A DNA stretch of 64,000 bases from Thiobacillus sp. (GTDB lineage Bacteria > Pseudomonadota > Gammaproteobacteria > Burkholderiales > Thiobacillaceae), in contig JANJWS010000103.1 in NCBI GenBank assembly GCA_024709425.1, positions 28,078 to 92,077 on the forward strand. Reading direction: 5' to 3'. Of this stretch, positions 47,756-58,260 are shown piece after piece (position 1 is the first letter of the stretch; each line of letters begins with the position of its first letter). The notes below the pieces were generated by a model, which was not told the DNA's origin, did no database searches, and was given only the letters and a program-made list of their open reading frames with translations. Both the position numbers and the translations under genes were made by a program.

Positions 47756-49017
47756 ACCCGCGTCAACTTCTCCTCGGTGCGTTTGACGCGGCCGTCGCAG
47801 CGGCGGATCCGATGCGCGTCGTCCCACCGCATCTCCCCGCACCACCGCGAGGCCGCACGCTGGTGCTGGGCGGCGGCAAGGCGGCCGCGCGCATGGCCGC
47901 CGCGGTCGAGGCGCACTGGCCGCAGCATGCCCCACTGTCGGGCCTTGTCGTCACGCGCCACGGCCACGCCGAGCCGACCCGCCACATCGAGGTGGTCGAA
48001 GCGAGCCACCCCCTTCCCGACGGCCGCGGCGAAGCCGCTGCCCTGCGCATGCTCACCCTCGCCGGACAACTCGGGCCGGACGATCTGCTGCTGGCGCTGA
48101 TTTCGGGCGGCGGCTCCAGCCTGCTCGCCGCACCGGTCGGGGGCGTCACCCTGAAGGATCTGCGCCGGGTGACCAAGGCGCTGCTCGGCGCAGGCGCGAC
48201 CATCCACGACATCAACACCGTACGCAAGCACCTCACCCGCGTCTCGGGCGGGCAGCTCGCGCGCGCGGCAAATGGTGCACGCGTGCTCGCACTGATCATC
48301 TCGGACGTCGTCGGCGACGATCCGGCGCACATCGCTTCCGGCCCCTGCGCACCCGACCCCGGTAGCTGCGCGGACGCGCTGGCGTGTCTGCAGCGGTTCC
48401 ACATCGACGCGCCGGTCGCGGTAGTCGATCATCTTCACGCGTGCGACGCGGGCACTGCGGCGGATACGCCCAAGCCGGGCGATTCCATCTTCACCCACGT
48501 CGACAACCGCGTCATCGCGCGCGCCCAGGACAGCCTCGCGGCAGCGGTTGCGTACTTCGAAGCCCACGGCGTCCCCGCCGTGCTGATCTCCGATTGCGTG
48601 AGCGGCGACGCGCAGGCTGTCGCGCGCCAGCATGCCGCGCTGGCCCGTGCCCGATCCGGCGATGGTTCGCTCGCGCTCGTATCCGGTGGCGAAACCACCG
48701 TCACCTTGCGTCCCGCACACGGCCGCGGCGGGCGCAACGCGGAATTCCTCCTCGCGCTGGCCCTGGCACTGGGCGATACACCGGCCTGGGCGCTGGCCTG
48801 CGACACCGACGGCATCGACGGTAGCGAGGACAATGCCGGGGCTTTCGTCACCCCGGACACGCTGGCGCGCGCCCGCGCGCTGGGCATCGACGCTGCGACC
48901 CATCTCGCCGCCCACGACAGCCACGGATTTTTCGCGGCGCTCGGTGACCTGGTCGTCACCGGCCCCACCCGCACCAACGTCAACGATTTCCGCGCGCTGC
49001 TCCTTGGCGTGGGCTGA
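47752..49017 (+). CDS. Glycerate 2-kinase, MOFRL family
   Basis: 421 aa from ATG 47752, overlapping the RND stop; the earlier track start is within the RND gene. DUF4147 N-terminal domain (LVLGGGKAAARMAAAVE, LALISGGGSSLLAAP, DINTVRKHLTRVSGGQLARAA) and C-terminal MOFRL motif (LVSGGETTVTLR...GRGGRNAEFLLALAL). It phosphorylates glycerate to 2-phosphoglycerate in glyoxylate/tartronate metabolism (GckA/TtuD type). No glyoxylate carboligase or reductase gene is nearby. Its coupling to an efflux pump looks fortuitous. Confidence 0.92.
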   Translation: MNPRQLLLGAFDAAVAAADPMRVVPPHLPAPPRGRTLVLGGGKAAARMAAAVEAHWPQHAPLSGLVVTRHGHAEPTRHIEVVEASHPLPDGRGEAAALRMLTLAGQLGPDDLLLALISGGGSSLLAAPVGGVTLKDLRRVTKALLGAGATIHDINTVRKHLTRVSGGQLARAANGARVLALIISDVVGDDPAHIASGPCAPDPGSCADALACLQRFHIDAPVAVVDHLHACDAGTAADTPKPGDSIFTHVDNRVIARAQDSLAAAVAYFEAHGVPAVLISDCVSGDAQAVARQHAALARARSGDGSLALVSGGETTVTLRPAHGRGGRNAEFLLALALALGDTPAWALACDTDGIDGSEDNAGAFVTPDTLARARALGIDAATHLAAHDSHGFFAALGDLVVTGPTRTNVNDFRALLLGVG

Positions 49018-49020
49018 CGC

Positions 49021-49752
49021 TCAGCTCGCGCGCTCGACCTCCACGCGGTCGCCGAGCTTGAGCCCATAGGTGGCCGCGGCGCTGCCCCGGTTGACCGCGA
49101 GTTCGACGAGGCCTGCGCTGTTCACGAACCAGAAGCCCTCACCCTTACCCACGGCGCCGAAGCAGTCGGCGTGGACAAAGCCGGTTCCGGCCGCGCGCAC
49201 GGCACCGATGGGCGGATTGCCGCGCACACCCGTCCATGCATTGCCATAGTGATCGACGTAGATCACGCGCGACAGATCGCCCGCATCGAATTCGACACCG
49301 AGCGCGTCCACGGGATCGAGTCGGTCCCCGGGGAATTCGCCGCGCCCCAGCGCCGCGGCGAGGGGGGCGAAGAGATCGCGCCCATGAAACGTCGCAGAAA
49401 GGGTGTCCGGCCGCCAGACGATGCGCCAGAGGCTCGTCTCGGCCGCGCGCGCCGCCACGACCGAAAGCAGCCCGTTGTCGGGACCGACGAACCAGTGCCC
49501 GTCCGCCTGCATCAGCACCGTGCCGCGGGGCGTGCCAACGCCGGGGTCGACCACCGCGAGAAACACGCTATCGCGCGGGAAGCCGGGCGCCAGCGCCGCC
49601 AGCAGATGGGCACCCGCGTGCGCATTGAAATCCGGCACCTCGTGCAGCAGATCGATCACCGGCACGCCGGGCGCGAGCATCGCCAGGCGCGCCTTCACCT
49701 GCCCCACGTAGGGGTCGCGCAATCCAAAATCAGTAAAGAGGGCGATCATCAT
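49021..49752 (-). CDS. SAM hydroxide adenosyltransferase (DUF62 family)
   Basis: 243 aa from ATG 49752 (MMIALFTDFGLRDPYVG); the track start adds 17 residues. Motifs FTDFG, VDPGVGTPR, DNGLLS, HGRDLFAPLAA and YVDHYGNAWT mark the fluorinase/chlorinase-like family. Most bacterial members hydrolyse S-adenosylmethionine to adenosine and methionine rather than halogenating. It converges with the glycerate kinase gene and lies beyond the rplQ terminator. Confidence 0.9.
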   Translation of the reverse strand: MMIALFTDFGLRDPYVGQVKARLAMLAPGVPVIDLLHEVPDFNAHAGAHLLAALAPGFPRDSVFLAVVDPGVGTPRGTVLMQADGHWFVGPDNGLLSVVAARAAETSLWRIVWRPDTLSATFHGRDLFAPLAAALGRGEFPGDRLDPVDALGVEFDAGDLSRVIYVDHYGNAWTGVRGNPPIGAVRAAGTGFVHADCFGAVGKGEGFWFVNSAGLVELAVNRGSAAATYGLKLGDRVEVERAS

Positions 49753-49867
49753 TCCGGCAACCGCAGCGGGACGCGCCCGAGGGGGGCGCCACATGGCGTA
49801 CACAGATTCGCGTGACTATGCCGCACCGGGCCCGCGGCGACAAGGCCATCAGGCGTGCCAGGGGCGC

Positions 49868-49895
49868 AAAAAAGCCGGGCGAACCCGGCTTTTTT
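49868..49895 (-). terminator. Rho-independent terminator after rplQ
   Basis: On the minus strand: AGCCGGG, loop TTCG, CCCGGCT, then TTTTTT. A 7-bp perfect stem with a UUCG-type tetraloop and flanking A and T runs, 20 bp after rplQ. It is symmetrical enough to work in both directions. Confidence 0.92.
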
Positions 49896-49914
49896 CACGA
49901 AGCTGCCTTCGGTC

Positions 49915-50301
49915 TTATTCGGCTTCAACCGCCTCGGCTCCTTCCGGACGATCAACCAGTTCGACCAGCGCCATCGGGGCGTTGTCGCCGACGCGGAAGC
50001 CGTACTTGAGGATGCGCAGATAACCGCCCGGGCGCGTCTTGTAACGCGGGCCGAGTTCGCCGAACAGCTTGACGACCATCTCGCGATCGCGCAGGCGGTC
50101 GAAGGCCAGGCGATGGTTGGACAGCGTCGGTTCCTTGCCGAGGGTAATCAGCGGCTCGACGAAGCGGCGCAGTTCCTTGGCCTTGGGCAGGGTGGTCTTG
50201 ATCACTTCGTGACGCAGCAGCGAGTTGGTCATGTTGCGGAACATGGCCAGACGATGGCTGGTCGTGCGGTTCAATTTGCGGTTCGATTGGCGATGACGCA
50301 T
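49915..50301 (-). CDS. rplQ: Ribosomal protein L17
   Basis: 128 aa. The conserved N-terminus [17 protein letters not shown] and [15 protein letters not shown] are diagnostic of L17, near the peptide exit tunnel. The C-terminus has an acidic tail (EGAEAVEAE). It is last in the alpha operon, 82 bp after rpoA and directly before a strong terminator. Confidence 0.98.
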   Translation of the reverse strand: MRHRQSNRKLNRTTSHRLAMFRNMTNSLLRHEVIKTTLPKAKELRRFVEPLITLGKEPTLSNHRLAFDRLRDREMVVKLFGELGPRYKTRPGGYLRILKYGFRVGDNAPMALVELVDRPEGAEAVEAE

Positions 50302-50383
50302 GGCAGTTTCCTTTCAGTGTGTATTCTTGGGCCAGGTCGCCAGCCACGGCGACCCGCACTTTATTGTCAGGGCTTGAATTGAA

Positions 50384-51364
50384 TCAGGGGCGTTCGAGGC
50401 CGGCGGGCGGCCAGTTTTCCAGCTTCATGCCGAGGGACAGCCCCTTGGAAGCGAGCACGTCCTTGATCTCGTTGAGCGACTTGCGGCCCAGGTTGGGGGT
50501 GCGCAGCAGTTCGGTTTCGGAGCGCTGGATCAGGTCGCCGATGAAGTAGATATTCTCCGCTTTCAGGCAGTTCGCGGAACGCACCGTCAACTCCAGATCG
50601 TCCACCGGGCGCAGCAGCATCGGATCGACCTGCGGCGAGCGCGGCGATTCGGATTCGACCGGGGTACCTTCCAGATCGGCGAACACCGACAGCTGGTTGA
50701 CCAGAATGCGGGCAGCGGTACGCACCGCTTCCTCGGGTTCGACCACACCATTCGTCTCGATGTCGATGACCAAACGGTCGAGGTCGGTACGCTGCTCGAC
50801 ACGGGCGCTTTCGACCGAGTAGGCCACGCGCCGAACCGGACTGAACGAGGCGTCGACGAGGATGGAGCCCACGGCACGTGTCTCTTCCGGAACCTTGCGC
50901 GCGGTCGCCGGCTGGTAGCCACGTCCAGCTTCGATCTTGATTTCCATGTCGAGTTTGCCACCCTTGGTCAGGTGCGCGATCACGTGATCAGGATTGAGCA
51001 CTTCGATATCGTGGCCGACCTCGATATCACCCGCGGTCACCACACCCTCGCCAGACTTGGCCACACGCAGGATGGCGGCGGCCTTGCCGTGCATCTTGAA
51101 GGCAATCCCCTTGAGGTTCAGCAGAATATCGACCACGTCTTCCTGCACGCCCTCAATCGTGGAGTATTCGTGAACGACCCCGCTGATGGTCACCTCGGTC
51201 GGCGCATAGCCCACCATGGACGACAGCAGGACACGACGCAGCGCATTGCCGAGCGTGTGGCCATAGCCACGCTCGAAGGGTTCCATGATGACCTTGGCGT
51301 GCAGCGGGGAGGCCCGGTCCACCTCGACAATCCGCGGCTTGAGAAAATCCGTTGCGCTTTGCAT
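50384..51364 (-). CDS. rpoA: RNA polymerase alpha subunit
   Basis: 326 aa. The N-terminal assembly domain ([23 protein letters not shown]) is followed by a linker and the C-terminal domain ([45 protein letters not shown]) that binds UP elements and activators. It lies between rpsD and rplQ as in the E. coli alpha operon. Confidence 0.99.
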   Translation of the reverse strand: MQSATDFLKPRIVEVDRASPLHAKVIMEPFERGYGHTLGNALRRVLLSSMVGYAPTEVTISGVVHEYSTIEGVQEDVVDILLNLKGIAFKMHGKAAAILRVAKSGEGVVTAGDIEVGHDIEVLNPDHVIAHLTKGGKLDMEIKIEAGRGYQPATARKVPEETRAVGSILVDASFSPVRRVAYSVESARVEQRTDLDRLVIDIETNGVVEPEEAVRTAARILVNQLSVFADLEGTPVESESPRSPQVDPMLLRPVDDLELTVRSANCLKAENIYFIGDLIQRSETELLRTPNLGRKSLNEIKDVLASKGLSLGMKLENWPPAGLERP

Positions 51365-51395
51365 GGGTTGCGTTTCCTTACGTCTGGCTCAGGGC

Positions 51396-52025
51396 TTACT
51401 TGGAGTAAAGTTCGATGACCAGCGATTCGTTGATAGTCGACGGCAGTTCGGAACGCTGCGGGGCGGCCTTGTAAGTCCCCTTGAGGGCCTTCGCGTCAAC
51501 CTCGACCCATTCGGGGTAGCCACGCGCAGCCGTGGCTTCGGCCGCAGCCTTAACCCGCAGATGCGCCTTCGCCTTCTCGGTGACCTCTACCACGTCTCCC
51601 GCACGAACCTGATACGACGGGATGTTCACGCGGCGACCATTGACCAGAATGCCGTTGTGGCGAACCACCTGACGTGCCTCGGTGCGCGACGCGCCAAAGC
51701 CCATGCGATAACAGACCGAATCCAGACGCGATTCCAGCAGCGCCAGGAGGTTTTCGCCGGTCACACCCTTGCGACGGTCCGCTTCCTTGTAAACGAGACG
51801 GAACTGTCCTTCCAGCACGCCATAGATACGGCGGATCTTCTGCTTCTCACGCAGTTGCACGCCGTAACCGGACAAGCGTGCACCGCTCTTCTGGCCGTGC
51901 TGGCCAGGCGCGTACGCGCGGCGTTCGATCGCGCATTTGTCGGTGAAGCACTTTTCGCCCTTGAGGAACAGCTTCTCGCCTTCGCGGCGGCACTGACGGC
52001 ACTTGGGATCAAGATTACGAGCCAT
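51396..52025 (-). CDS. rpsD: Ribosomal protein S4
   Basis: 209 aa. The N-terminus carries four cysteines in two motifs (CRQC near residue 9 and CFTDKC near 26), so this is the zinc-containing S4 form. The S4 domain ([30 protein letters not shown]) follows. In E. coli S4 nucleates 30S assembly and represses the alpha operon; that autoregulation is likely but not shown here. Confidence 0.98.
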   Translation of the reverse strand: MARNLDPKCRQCRREGEKLFLKGEKCFTDKCAIERRAYAPGQHGQKSGARLSGYGVQLREKQKIRRIYGVLEGQFRLVYKEADRRKGVTGENLLALLESRLDSVCYRMGFGASRTEARQVVRHNGILVNGRRVNIPSYQVRAGDVVEVTEKAKAHLRVKAAAEATAARGYPEWVEVDAKALKGTYKAAPQRSELPSTINESLVIELYSK

Positions 52026-52039
52026 GGTATTCCCTGATG

Positions 52040-52432
52040 TTAGATGCGACGCTTTTTCGACGGGCGGCAGCCGTTGTGCGGAATCGGCGTGACGTCCGAA
52101 ATCGCGGTGATCTTGAAGCCGAGCGCGTTGAGCGCACGCACCGTCGATTCACGGCCGGGGCCGGGACCCTTGATCCGGACTTCCAGATTCTTGACGCCAT
52201 ATTCCTGCGCCATCTTGCCGGCATTTTCCGCGGCCACCTGCGCCGCAAATGGCGTCGACTTGCGCGAACCCTTGAAGCCGGCACCACCCGCGGTCGCCCA
52301 CGACAGCGCATTGCCCTGACGGTCAGTGATGGTCACGATGGTGTTGTTGAAGGAAGCGTGAATGTGCGCAATGCCTTCGGCAACATTCTTCTTGACCTTT
52401 TTGCGCACGCGCGCGGCAGTTTTTGTAGCCAT
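52040..52432 (-). CDS. rpsK: Ribosomal protein S11
   Basis: 130 aa. Typical [21 protein letters not shown] and C-terminal [17 protein letters not shown]11 forms part of the 30S platform near the E site and Shine-Dalgarno helix. It is 10 bp after rpsM and 14 bp before rpsD. Confidence 0.98.
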   Translation of the reverse strand: MATKTAARVRKKVKKNVAEGIAHIHASFNNTIVTITDRQGNALSWATAGGAGFKGSRKSTPFAAQVAAENAGKMAQEYGVKNLEVRIKGPGPGRESTVRALNALGFKITAISDVTPIPHNGCRPSKKRRI

Positions 52433-52442
52433 GACCTAGTCC

Positions 52443-52799
52443 TTACTTTTTGATGGCCTTGCGCGGACCCTTTCGGGTACGTGCGTTGGTACGGGTACGC
52501 TGGCCGCGCACCGGCAGCCCCTTGCGATGTCGGAACCCACGGTAGCAACCAAGGTCCATCAAGCGCTTGATGTTCATGGTAACTTCGCGGCGGAGGTCGC
52601 CCTCAACCGTGAAACGCGAGACACCCTCGCGCAGGCGCTCCATCTCGGCCTCGGTCAGGTCCTTGATCTTGGCAGTGTGTGCAACGCCGGCAGCGTCGCA
52701 GATCTTGCCGGACGTGGTGCGACCAATGCCATAGATTGCGGTCAACGCAATAACAGCGTGCTGATGATTCGGGATATTAACCCCTGCTATACGGGCCAT
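52443..52799 (-). CDS. rpsM: Ribosomal protein S13
   Basis: 118 aa from ATG 52799 ([16 protein letters not shown]), the family start and the same length as E. coli; the track start at 52805 is TTG. The C-terminal [17 protein letters not shown] tail reaches the P-site tRNA. It is first gene of the alpha operon, with a perfect -10 element just upstream. Confidence 0.98.
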   Translation of the reverse strand: MARIAGVNIPNHQHAVIALTAIYGIGRTTSGKICDAAGVAHTAKIKDLTEAEMERLREGVSRFTVEGDLRREVTMNIKRLMDLGCYRGFRHRKGLPVRGQRTRTNARTRKGPRKAIKK

Positions 52800-52827
52800 T
52801 CGCAAAGCTCCGAACGGAAAACAAAAA

Positions 52828-52855
52828 ATTATAACACAACAACCCGGTTCCGGGT
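52828..52855 (-). promoter_or_regulatory. Candidate alpha-operon promoter region (rpsM)
   Basis: TATAAT on the minus strand at 52833-52828 lies ~29 nt before the rpsM ATG. Just upstream, 52842-52855 forms a small inverted repeat ACCCGG/CCGGGT that could end the infA-rpmJ message or act as an operator. The -35 region is poor, so activity depends on the -10 or an activator. Confidence 0.45.
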
Positions 52856-52878
52856 CACACGTTCAACCGATCGCGACA

Positions 52879-52992
52879 TCAACCCTGCCGCTGCTTGTGG
52901 CGCGGATCGTCGCAAATCACGCGCACCACACCCTTGCGGCGAACGATCTTGCACTTGCGGCAAATTTTCTTGACAGACGCCTGCACTCTCAT
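52879..52992 (-). CDS. rpmJ: Ribosomal protein L36
   Basis: 37 aa, too short for the ORF track. ATG 52992 to TGA 52879. The sequence [21 protein letters not shown] followed by [15 protein letters not shown] shows the C-x2-C...C...H zinc ribbon of L36. It sits 45 bp after infA. This secY-infA-rpmJ order differs from E. coli, where infA is elsewhere. Confidence 0.97.
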   Translation of the reverse strand: MRVQASVKKICRKCKIVRRKGVVRVICDDPRHKQRQG

Positions 52993-53037
52993 GATTCATC
53001 TCCATTTCACGCCGGCGGTAGGCCGTCGGCTAAACAA

Positions 53038-53256
53038 TCACTTCGCCCGGAACACGATTCGACCCTTGGTCAGATCGTAAGGGGTCAACTCCACGGTCAC
53101 CTTGTCTCCCGGGAGGATACGGATGTAATGCATCCGCATCTTCCCGGAAATGTGGCCCAGAAGAATGTGTCCGTTTTCCAGCTTGACCCTGAATGTGGCG
53201 TTGGGGAGATTCTCCAGTACCTCGCCCTGCATCTGGATCACATCTTCCTTCGACAT
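53038..53256 (-). CDS. infA: Translation initiation factor IF-1
   Basis: 72 aa from ATG 53256, the normal IF-1 length; the track start lies inside secY in another frame. S1-type OB fold: [48 protein letters not shown]-1 blocks the ribosomal A site during initiation. Its start overlaps the secY stop by one base (TGATG), so translation is coupled. Confidence 0.97.
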   Translation of the reverse strand: MSKEDVIQMQGEVLENLPNATFRVKLENGHILLGHISGKMRMHYIRILPGDKVTVELTPYDLTKGRIVFRAK

Positions 53257-54569
53257 CAGCGCCCCACCAGACCATTCCTGAAATTGGCCTTCTTCAGCAA
53301 GCCTTCGTACTGGTGCGACATCACATATGCCTGCACCTGGGCCATGAAATCCATGGTCACCACCACGATGATCAACAGCGAGGTGCCACCGAAGTAGAAC
53401 GGCACGTTCCACTTGAGGATCAGGAACTCCGGCAGCAGACACACCAGCGTGATGTAGATCGCACCGACCAGCGTCAACCGTGTCAGGATTTTGTCGATGT
53501 AGCGCGCGGTCTGGTCACCAGGCCGGATGCCGGGCACGAATGCCCCGCTCTTCTTCAGGTTGTCCGCGGTTTCCTTCGGGTCGAACACCAGCGCCGTATA
53601 AAAGAAACAGAAGAAGATGATCGCGAGTGCATACATCAACACATAGACCGGCTGGCCGGGTGACAGCGTGGCCGCAATGTCCCGCAGCCAACCCATCTGC
53701 TCGCCACTGCCGAACCAACCGGCAAGCGTCGCCGGGAACAGAATGATGCTCGACGCGAAGATCGGCGGAATCACCCCAGCCATGTTGAGCTTGAGCGGCA
53801 GGTGCGAACTCTGCCCACCGACCACCATCTTGCCCACTTGGCGCTTGGCGTAATTGACCAGGATCTTGCGCTGCCCCCGCTCGACGAACACCACCAGCGC
53901 GGTCACCAAAAGCACCCCGATAAACAGCATCAGTACGAGAGGAATGGAAAACGCCCCGGTGCGCGTCAGTTCCAGTGTGCCCCCAATGGCAGCAGGCAGG
54001 CCCGCGACGATGCCAGCGAAAATGATGATCGAAATCCCGTTGCCCAGCCCGCGCTCGGTAATCTGCTCGCCCAGCCACATGAGGAACATGGTGCCTGCAG
54101 TCAGGGTCACCACGGTCACCAGCCGAAAGCCCAGGCCAGGATCGAGCACCAGCCCAGCCTGCGACTCCAGTGCGATGGCGATGCCCAGCGACTGGAATAC
54201 CGCCAGGAACAGCGTCCCGTATCGGGTGTACTGCGTGATCTTTCGACGACCGGCCTCGCCCTCCTTCTTCAGCTCCTTGAGCTGCGGCGAGACCGTGCTC
54301 ATCAACTGCACGATGATCGAGGCCGAAATGTAGGGCATGATACCGAGCGCAAATACGCTGAAGCGCGACAGCGCACCGCCCGAGAACATGTTGAACATGC
54401 CCAGGATGCCGCCCTGCTGGGACTTGAACAACTGGTCAAGCACGAGCGGATCGATCCCCGGCACCGGGATGAAGGTGCCGATGCGATACACGATGAGCGC
54501 GCCCAGCAGGAACAGGAGCCGGCGCTTGAGGTCGCCGAACTTGTTCAAGCCGGTTTTTGGCATGGCCAC
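53256..54569 (-). CDS. secY: Protein translocase subunit SecY
   Basis: 437 aa from GTG 54569, which has GAGGA at 7-nt spacing; ATG 54563 two codons later is an alternative. Ten transmembrane helices. [15 protein letters not shown] is the lateral-gate helix and plug area, and cytoplasmic loops C4/C5 include YAKRQVGK. It is the channel of SecYEG. It follows rplO by 20 bp and is coupled to infA. Confidence 0.98.
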   Translation of the reverse strand: MAMPKTGLNKFGDLKRRLLFLLGALIVYRIGTFIPVPGIDPLVLDQLFKSQQGGILGMFNMFSGGALSRFSVFALGIMPYISASIIVQLMSTVSPQLKELKKEGEAGRRKITQYTRYGTLFLAVFQSLGIAIALESQAGLVLDPGLGFRLVTVVTLTAGTMFLMWLGEQITERGLGNGISIIIFAGIVAGLPAAIGGTLELTRTGAFSIPLVLMLFIGVLLVTALVVFVERGQRKILVNYAKRQVGKMVVGGQSSHLPLKLNMAGVIPPIFASSIILFPATLAGWFGSGEQMGWLRDIAATLSPGQPVYVLMYALAIIFFCFFYTALVFDPKETADNLKKSGAFVPGIRPGDQTARYIDKILTRLTLVGAIYITLVCLLPEFLILKWNVPFYFGGTSLLIIVVVTMDFMAQVQAYVMSHQYEGLLKKANFRNGLVGR

Positions 54570-54589
54570 GACGCGTTCCTCGCTGGCGA

Positions 54590-55024
54590 TTATTCGGTGA
54601 CGCTGCCGCCGGCGGCTTCAATGGCCGCCCGTGCGCCCTTGGTCACCGCAATGCCGCGCAGTTTCACCGGCCGCGAGACCTCGCCCGCCAGATAGATACG
54701 GGCCGCCTTCGCGTCGGCTCCAATGACGCCGGCCTGCTTCAGTACCAGCAGATCGATTTCGTCGACGCCCACGGTTGCCAATTCGTAAAGGCGAACACGG
54801 GCCGTGTCGGCCTTCGTCAGCGACACGAAGCCGCGCTTCGGCAAACGGCGATGCATCGGCATCTGACCGCCCTCAAAGCCGACCTTGTGGAAACCGCCTG
54901 CGCGAGACTTCTGGCCCTTGTGGCCGCGTCCAGCCGTCTTGCCCAGGCCCGAGCCGATGCCGCGACCGACACGGCGCTTGTCCTTCTTGGCGCCGTCAGC
55001 CGGCTTGATATTGTTCAGTTCCAT
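54590..55024 (-). CDS. rplO: Ribosomal protein L15
   Basis: 144 aa. The Gly/Lys-rich N-terminus ([36 protein letters not shown]) threads into 23S rRNA; the C-terminal globular part has [17 protein letters not shown]. Its ATG directly follows the rpmD stop (TAAATG). Confidence 0.98.
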   Translation of the reverse strand: MELNNIKPADGAKKDKRRVGRGIGSGLGKTAGRGHKGQKSRAGGFHKVGFEGGQMPMHRRLPKRGFVSLTKADTARVRLYELATVGVDEIDLLVLKQAGVIGADAKAARIYLAGEVSRPVKLRGIAVTKGARAAIEAAGGSVTE

Positions 55025-55210
55025 TTAAGCCTCGCACTTCAGGAGATAGGCGACACGGGTGATCATGCCGCGGTTCTCGGGCGTATCCACCACTTCGACC
55101 GTGTGATTGAGACGGCGCAGACCCAGCCCGCGCACGCAGGCACGGTGAGGCGCTTTGGTGCCGATGAGACTCTTCACCAGCGTGACTCTGATTTTCTTCT
55201 GCTCGCTCAT
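55025..55210 (-). CDS. rpmD: Ribosomal protein L30
   Basis: 61 aa, the short bacterial form: [35 protein letters not shown]. It lies 6 bp after rpsE and abuts rplO. Confidence 0.97.
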   Translation of the reverse strand: MSEQKKIRVTLVKSLIGTKAPHRACVRGLGLRRLNHTVEVVDTPENRGMITRVAYLLKCEA

Positions 55211-55216
55211 GACTGC

Positions 55217-55732
55217 TTACCCCGCGATCTCTTCGACGGACTTGCCACGCTTGGCCGCGATCTCGGACGGCGTCGACAGCTTCATCAGGCCGTCGAGGGT
55301 GGCACGCACGACGTTATAGGGATTGGTGGAACCCAGACACTTTGCCAGCACGTTTTGCACGCCCATCACCTCGAACACGGCGCGCATGGCGCCGCCGGCA
55401 ATGATGCCCGTGCCTTCGGATGCCGGCTGGATCAGCACGCGCGAAGCGCCGTGCTGCCCGACAACGGTGTGGTGGAAGGTGCCGTTCTTCAGGCTGACCT
55501 TGACCATCTTGCGCCGTGCCTCTTCCATCGCCTTCTGGACGGCGACCGGGACTTCGCGGGACTTGCCCTTACCCATGCCGATACCGCCGTCGCCATCGCC
55601 CACCACGGTGAGCGCGGCAAAACCCATGATCCGGCCGCCCTTCACCACCTTGGTGACGCGGTTGACCGAGATCATCTTTTCGCGCAGGCCGTCGCCGCGC
55701 TCTTCGTTGCTGCCAGGTGCTGTACGGGCCAT
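55217..55732 (-). CDS. rpsE: Ribosomal protein S5
   Basis: 171 aa. dsRBD-like N-terminal domain ([29 protein letters not shown]) and C-terminal domain ([23 protein letters not shown]). S5 affects decoding fidelity and binds at the mRNA entry channel. It lies 15 bp after rplR. Confidence 0.98.
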   Translation of the reverse strand: MARTAPGSNEERGDGLREKMISVNRVTKVVKGGRIMGFAALTVVGDGDGGIGMGKGKSREVPVAVQKAMEEARRKMVKVSLKNGTFHHTVVGQHGASRVLIQPASEGTGIIAGGAMRAVFEVMGVQNVLAKCLGSTNPYNVVRATLDGLMKLSTPSEIAAKRGKSVEEIAG

Positions 55733-55747
55733 CTTGATTCTGCCTCG

Positions 55748-56101
55748 TTAAAAAACCAAACCGCCTTCGCGGGCCGCTTCGGCCAGGGCTTTCACACGCC
55801 CATGGAACTTGAAGCCGGAACGATCGAAGGCCACTTTTTCGATGCCAAGGCCCTTGGCCTTTTCGGCCAGGCGCTTGCCGACCGCGGCGGCGGCGGCGGC
55901 GTTGCCGCCATTACCGATTGCCGCGCGCAGGTCCTTGTCGTTGGACGAGGCACTGGTCATCACCGTGCCACCATCCGCGGAAATAATCTGCGCGTAGATG
56001 TGGCTGTTAGTGCGGTGAATGGCCAGTCGAATCGCCTTGACGGCCGCGATCTTGGCGCGGGTTTTGCGCGCCCTGCGAATCCGTGATTGCTTGGTGTTCA
56101 T
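55748..56101 (-). CDS. rplR: Ribosomal protein L18
   Basis: 117 aa. Basic N-terminus [15 protein letters not shown], then [16 protein letters not shown] and C-terminal [23 protein letters not shown]. It binds 5S rRNA with L5 and L25. It lies between rplF (16 bp) and rpsE. Confidence 0.98.
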   Translation of the reverse strand: MNTKQSRIRRARKTRAKIAAVKAIRLAIHRTNSHIYAQIISADGGTVMTSASSNDKDLRAAIGNGGNAAAAAAVGKRLAEKAKGLGIEKVAFDRSGFKFHGRVKALAEAAREGGLVF

Positions 56102-56117
56102 GGTTTGTCCTTAAGCC

Positions 56118-56648
56118 TTACTTCTTCTTGGTCTCTTTCTTGACGACCACTTCGTCGCTATAACGAACGCCCTTGCCCTTGTAAGGCTCCGGCGGACGGT
56201 AGGCGCGCACATCCGCGGCCACCTGCCCAACCGCCTGACGATCAACGCCCTTGATGACGATCTCCGTCTGCGACGGGGTCTCGACCTTAATGCCAGCCGG
56301 CATCTTGTGCACCACCGGATGCGAGAAGCCGAGCGTCAGGTTGAGCGCATCGCCCTGGGCCTGAGCACGGTAACCCACACCAACGAGCGTCAGACGCTTC
56401 TCAAAGCCTTGGGTGACGCCGCGCACCATGTTGTTGACCAGTGCACGCATCGTCCCGGCCATCGCGTTGGCCTGGATGCTGTCACGGGTCGGCGCGAATT
56501 TCAGCGAACCGTCTTCGAGCGTGACAACCACGTCACCTGACGTCGCCTGCTGCAAGGTACCCAGCGGCCCCTTGACGGAGATGGTACGGCCAAGATTGAC
56601 TTCGACGCCTTTGGGCAGCGCGATCGGATTTTTTGCTACGCGTGACAT
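56118..56648 (-). CDS. rplF: Ribosomal protein L6
   Basis: 176 aa from ATG 56648 ([17 protein letters not shown]); the track ORF adds 22 residues. Two similar alpha/beta domains and the signature [14 protein letters not shown] near the C-terminus. It sits near the factor-binding stalk base. It lies 16 bp after rpsH. Confidence 0.98.
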   Translation of the reverse strand: MSRVAKNPIALPKGVEVNLGRTISVKGPLGTLQQATSGDVVVTLEDGSLKFAPTRDSIQANAMAGTMRALVNNMVRGVTQGFEKRLTLVGVGYRAQAQGDALNLTLGFSHPVVHKMPAGIKVETPSQTEIVIKGVDRQAVGQVAADVRAYRPPEPYKGKGVRYSDEVVVKKETKKK

Positions 56649-56664
56649 TTTGTTCCTCCCTGGC

Positions 56665-57060
56665 TTAGGCGACCACGCACAGGATTTCGCCGCCCACACC
56701 CTTCGCACGCGCATGGCGGTCCGCCATCACGCCGCGCGAGGTGGAAACGATCGCGACACCCAGGCCATTCATCACACGGGGTAGTTCCTCAGCACCCTTG
56801 TAGATGCGGAGGCCGGGCTTGCTCACCCGCTCGATCCGTTCGATCACCGGTCGCCCGGCGTAATACTTGAGCTGCAGTTCGAGCTCAGGCTTGCCAGCCT
56901 CGCCCCGTACCGCGAAATCGTCGATGTACCCTTCGTCCTTCAGGACCTGGGCGATAGCCACCTTCACTTTCGAGGAAGGCATCGTTACGGTCGCCTTTTC
57001 GACGGATTGTGCATTGCGGATACGCGTCAGCATGTCCGCGATGGGATCACTCATACTCAT
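56665..57060 (-). CDS. rpsH: Ribosomal protein S8
   Basis: 131 aa starting [17 protein letters not shown], the betaproteobacterial form. C-terminal signature [18 protein letters not shown]. In E. coli S8 also represses the spc operon by binding mRNA near rplE; conservation here is untested. Confidence 0.98.
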   Translation of the reverse strand: MSMSDPIADMLTRIRNAQSVEKATVTMPSSKVKVAIAQVLKDEGYIDDFAVRGEAGKPELELQLKYYAGRPVIERIERVSKPGLRIYKGAEELPRVMNGLGVAIVSTSRGVMADRHARAKGVGGEILCVVA

Positions 57061-57072
57061 AATGTTCGCCTC

Positions 57073-57378
57073 TCACCAGCTTGCCTTGACAATGCCCGGA
57101 ATCTCGCCGCGCATCGCATACTCGCGCAGCTTGCCGCGCGCCAAGCCGAACTTCGCGAAGACGCCACGCGGCCGCCCGGTCAACTGGCAACGATTGCGTT
57201 GGCGTACAGGGCTCGCATTGCGCGGCAGGGCCTGCAGGGCCTGCAGGGCAGCCATGCGCTCGTCGTCGCTGCTGCGCGGGTTCGCGATCGCAGCCTTGAG
57301 CTCGGCACGCTTGGCGGCATACTTCTTAACCATGCGCGCGCGCTTTTCTTCACGGTTGATCAAGGATACTTTGGCCAT
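57073..57378 (-). CDS. rpsN: Ribosomal protein S14
   Basis: 101 aa, the long zinc-free form: only one Cys, in [20 protein letters not shown]. The [14 protein letters not shown] region is encoded by tandem gccctgcag-type units. It lies 7 bp after rplE. Confidence 0.98.
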   Translation of the reverse strand: MAKVSLINREEKRARMVKKYAAKRAELKAAIANPRSSDDERMAALQALQALPRNASPVRQRNRCQLTGRPRGVFAKFGLARGKLREYAMRGEIPGIVKASW

Positions 57379-57385
57379 GCCTACC

Positions 57386-57925
57386 TCAATTCTTGAACGG
57401 GAAACTGAAGGCGGCCAGCAGCGCGCGGGCCTCTTCGTCGGTCTTGGCGGTGGTGGTGATCGTGATGTTCATGCCACGCAGCGCATCGATCTTGTCGTAC
57501 TCGATCTCAGGGAAAATGATCTGTTCCTTGACACCCATGTTGTAGTTGCCACGACCATCGAAGGACTTGCCCGACACACCACGGAAGTCGCGGATGCGCG
57601 GCATCGCAACCGTCACCAGGCGATCGAGAAACTCATACATTTGCCCGCGCCGCAGCGTCACCATGCAACCGACCGGATAGTTTTCGCGAATCTTGAAGCC
57701 GGCGATCGATTTTTTTGACTTGGTCACGACCGGTTTCTGGCCGGCGATTTTCTGCATGTCGCCAACGGCGTGCTCCATCACCTTCTTGTCGGCAACCGCC
57801 TCACCCACCCCCATATTGAGGGTGATTTTCTGGATGCGCGGGACCTCCATGACCGACTTGTAACCAAACTGCTCGACCAGCTTGGGAACGACGGTTTCAC
57901 GATAAAATTCTTGCAAGCGCGCCAT
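57386..57925 (-). CDS. rplE: Ribosomal protein L5
   Basis: 179 aa. Signatures [35 protein letters not shown] and [18 protein letters not shown]. It binds 5S rRNA and contacts P-site tRNA. It lies 2 bp after rplX. Confidence 0.98.
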   Translation of the reverse strand: MARLQEFYRETVVPKLVEQFGYKSVMEVPRIQKITLNMGVGEAVADKKVMEHAVGDMQKIAGQKPVVTKSKKSIAGFKIRENYPVGCMVTLRRGQMYEFLDRLVTVAMPRIRDFRGVSGKSFDGRGNYNMGVKEQIIFPEIEYDKIDALRGMNITITTTAKTDEEARALLAAFSFPFKN

Positions 57926-57927
57926 GA

Positions 57928-58251
57928 TTACCCCTGAGCGTCAACCATTTCGCCATTGGATTTATAGATCCGCACCTTGCGGCCATCCTCCAGCGTCTTG
58001 AAACCGACCCGGTCCGCCTTCTGCGTGGCGACATTGAAGAGCGCCACGTTCGATGCGTCGATCGGCATTTCCTTTTCGACAATGCCACCCTGTTGATTGC
58101 GCATGGGGTTGGGCTTCTGGTGCTTTTTCACCCGATTCACCCCTTCGACCAGCACGGCACCATCATCCAGCACGCGCAGCACCGTGCCACGCTTGCCCTT
58201 GTCTTTGCCCGCCAGGATCACGACCTGATCGTTCTTGCGAATTTTTGCCAT
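57928..58251 (-). CDS. rplX: Ribosomal protein L24
   Basis: 107 aa. KOW motif at the N-terminus ([21 protein letters not shown]) and [24 protein letters not shown]. An assembly initiator of the 50S subunit. It lies 9 bp after rplN. Confidence 0.98.
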   Translation of the reverse strand: MAKIRKNDQVVILAGKDKGKRGTVLRVLDDGAVLVEGVNRVKKHQKPNPMRNQQGGIVEKEMPIDASNVALFNVATQKADRVGFKTLEDGRKVRIYKSNGEMVDAQG

Positions 58252-58260
58252 GATTCCCCC

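Noticed and set aside
57230-57262. Tandem gcctgcagg units in rpsN as a slippage defect
   Set aside because: They encode [10 protein letters not shown], which matches the normal S14 sequence pattern and length.
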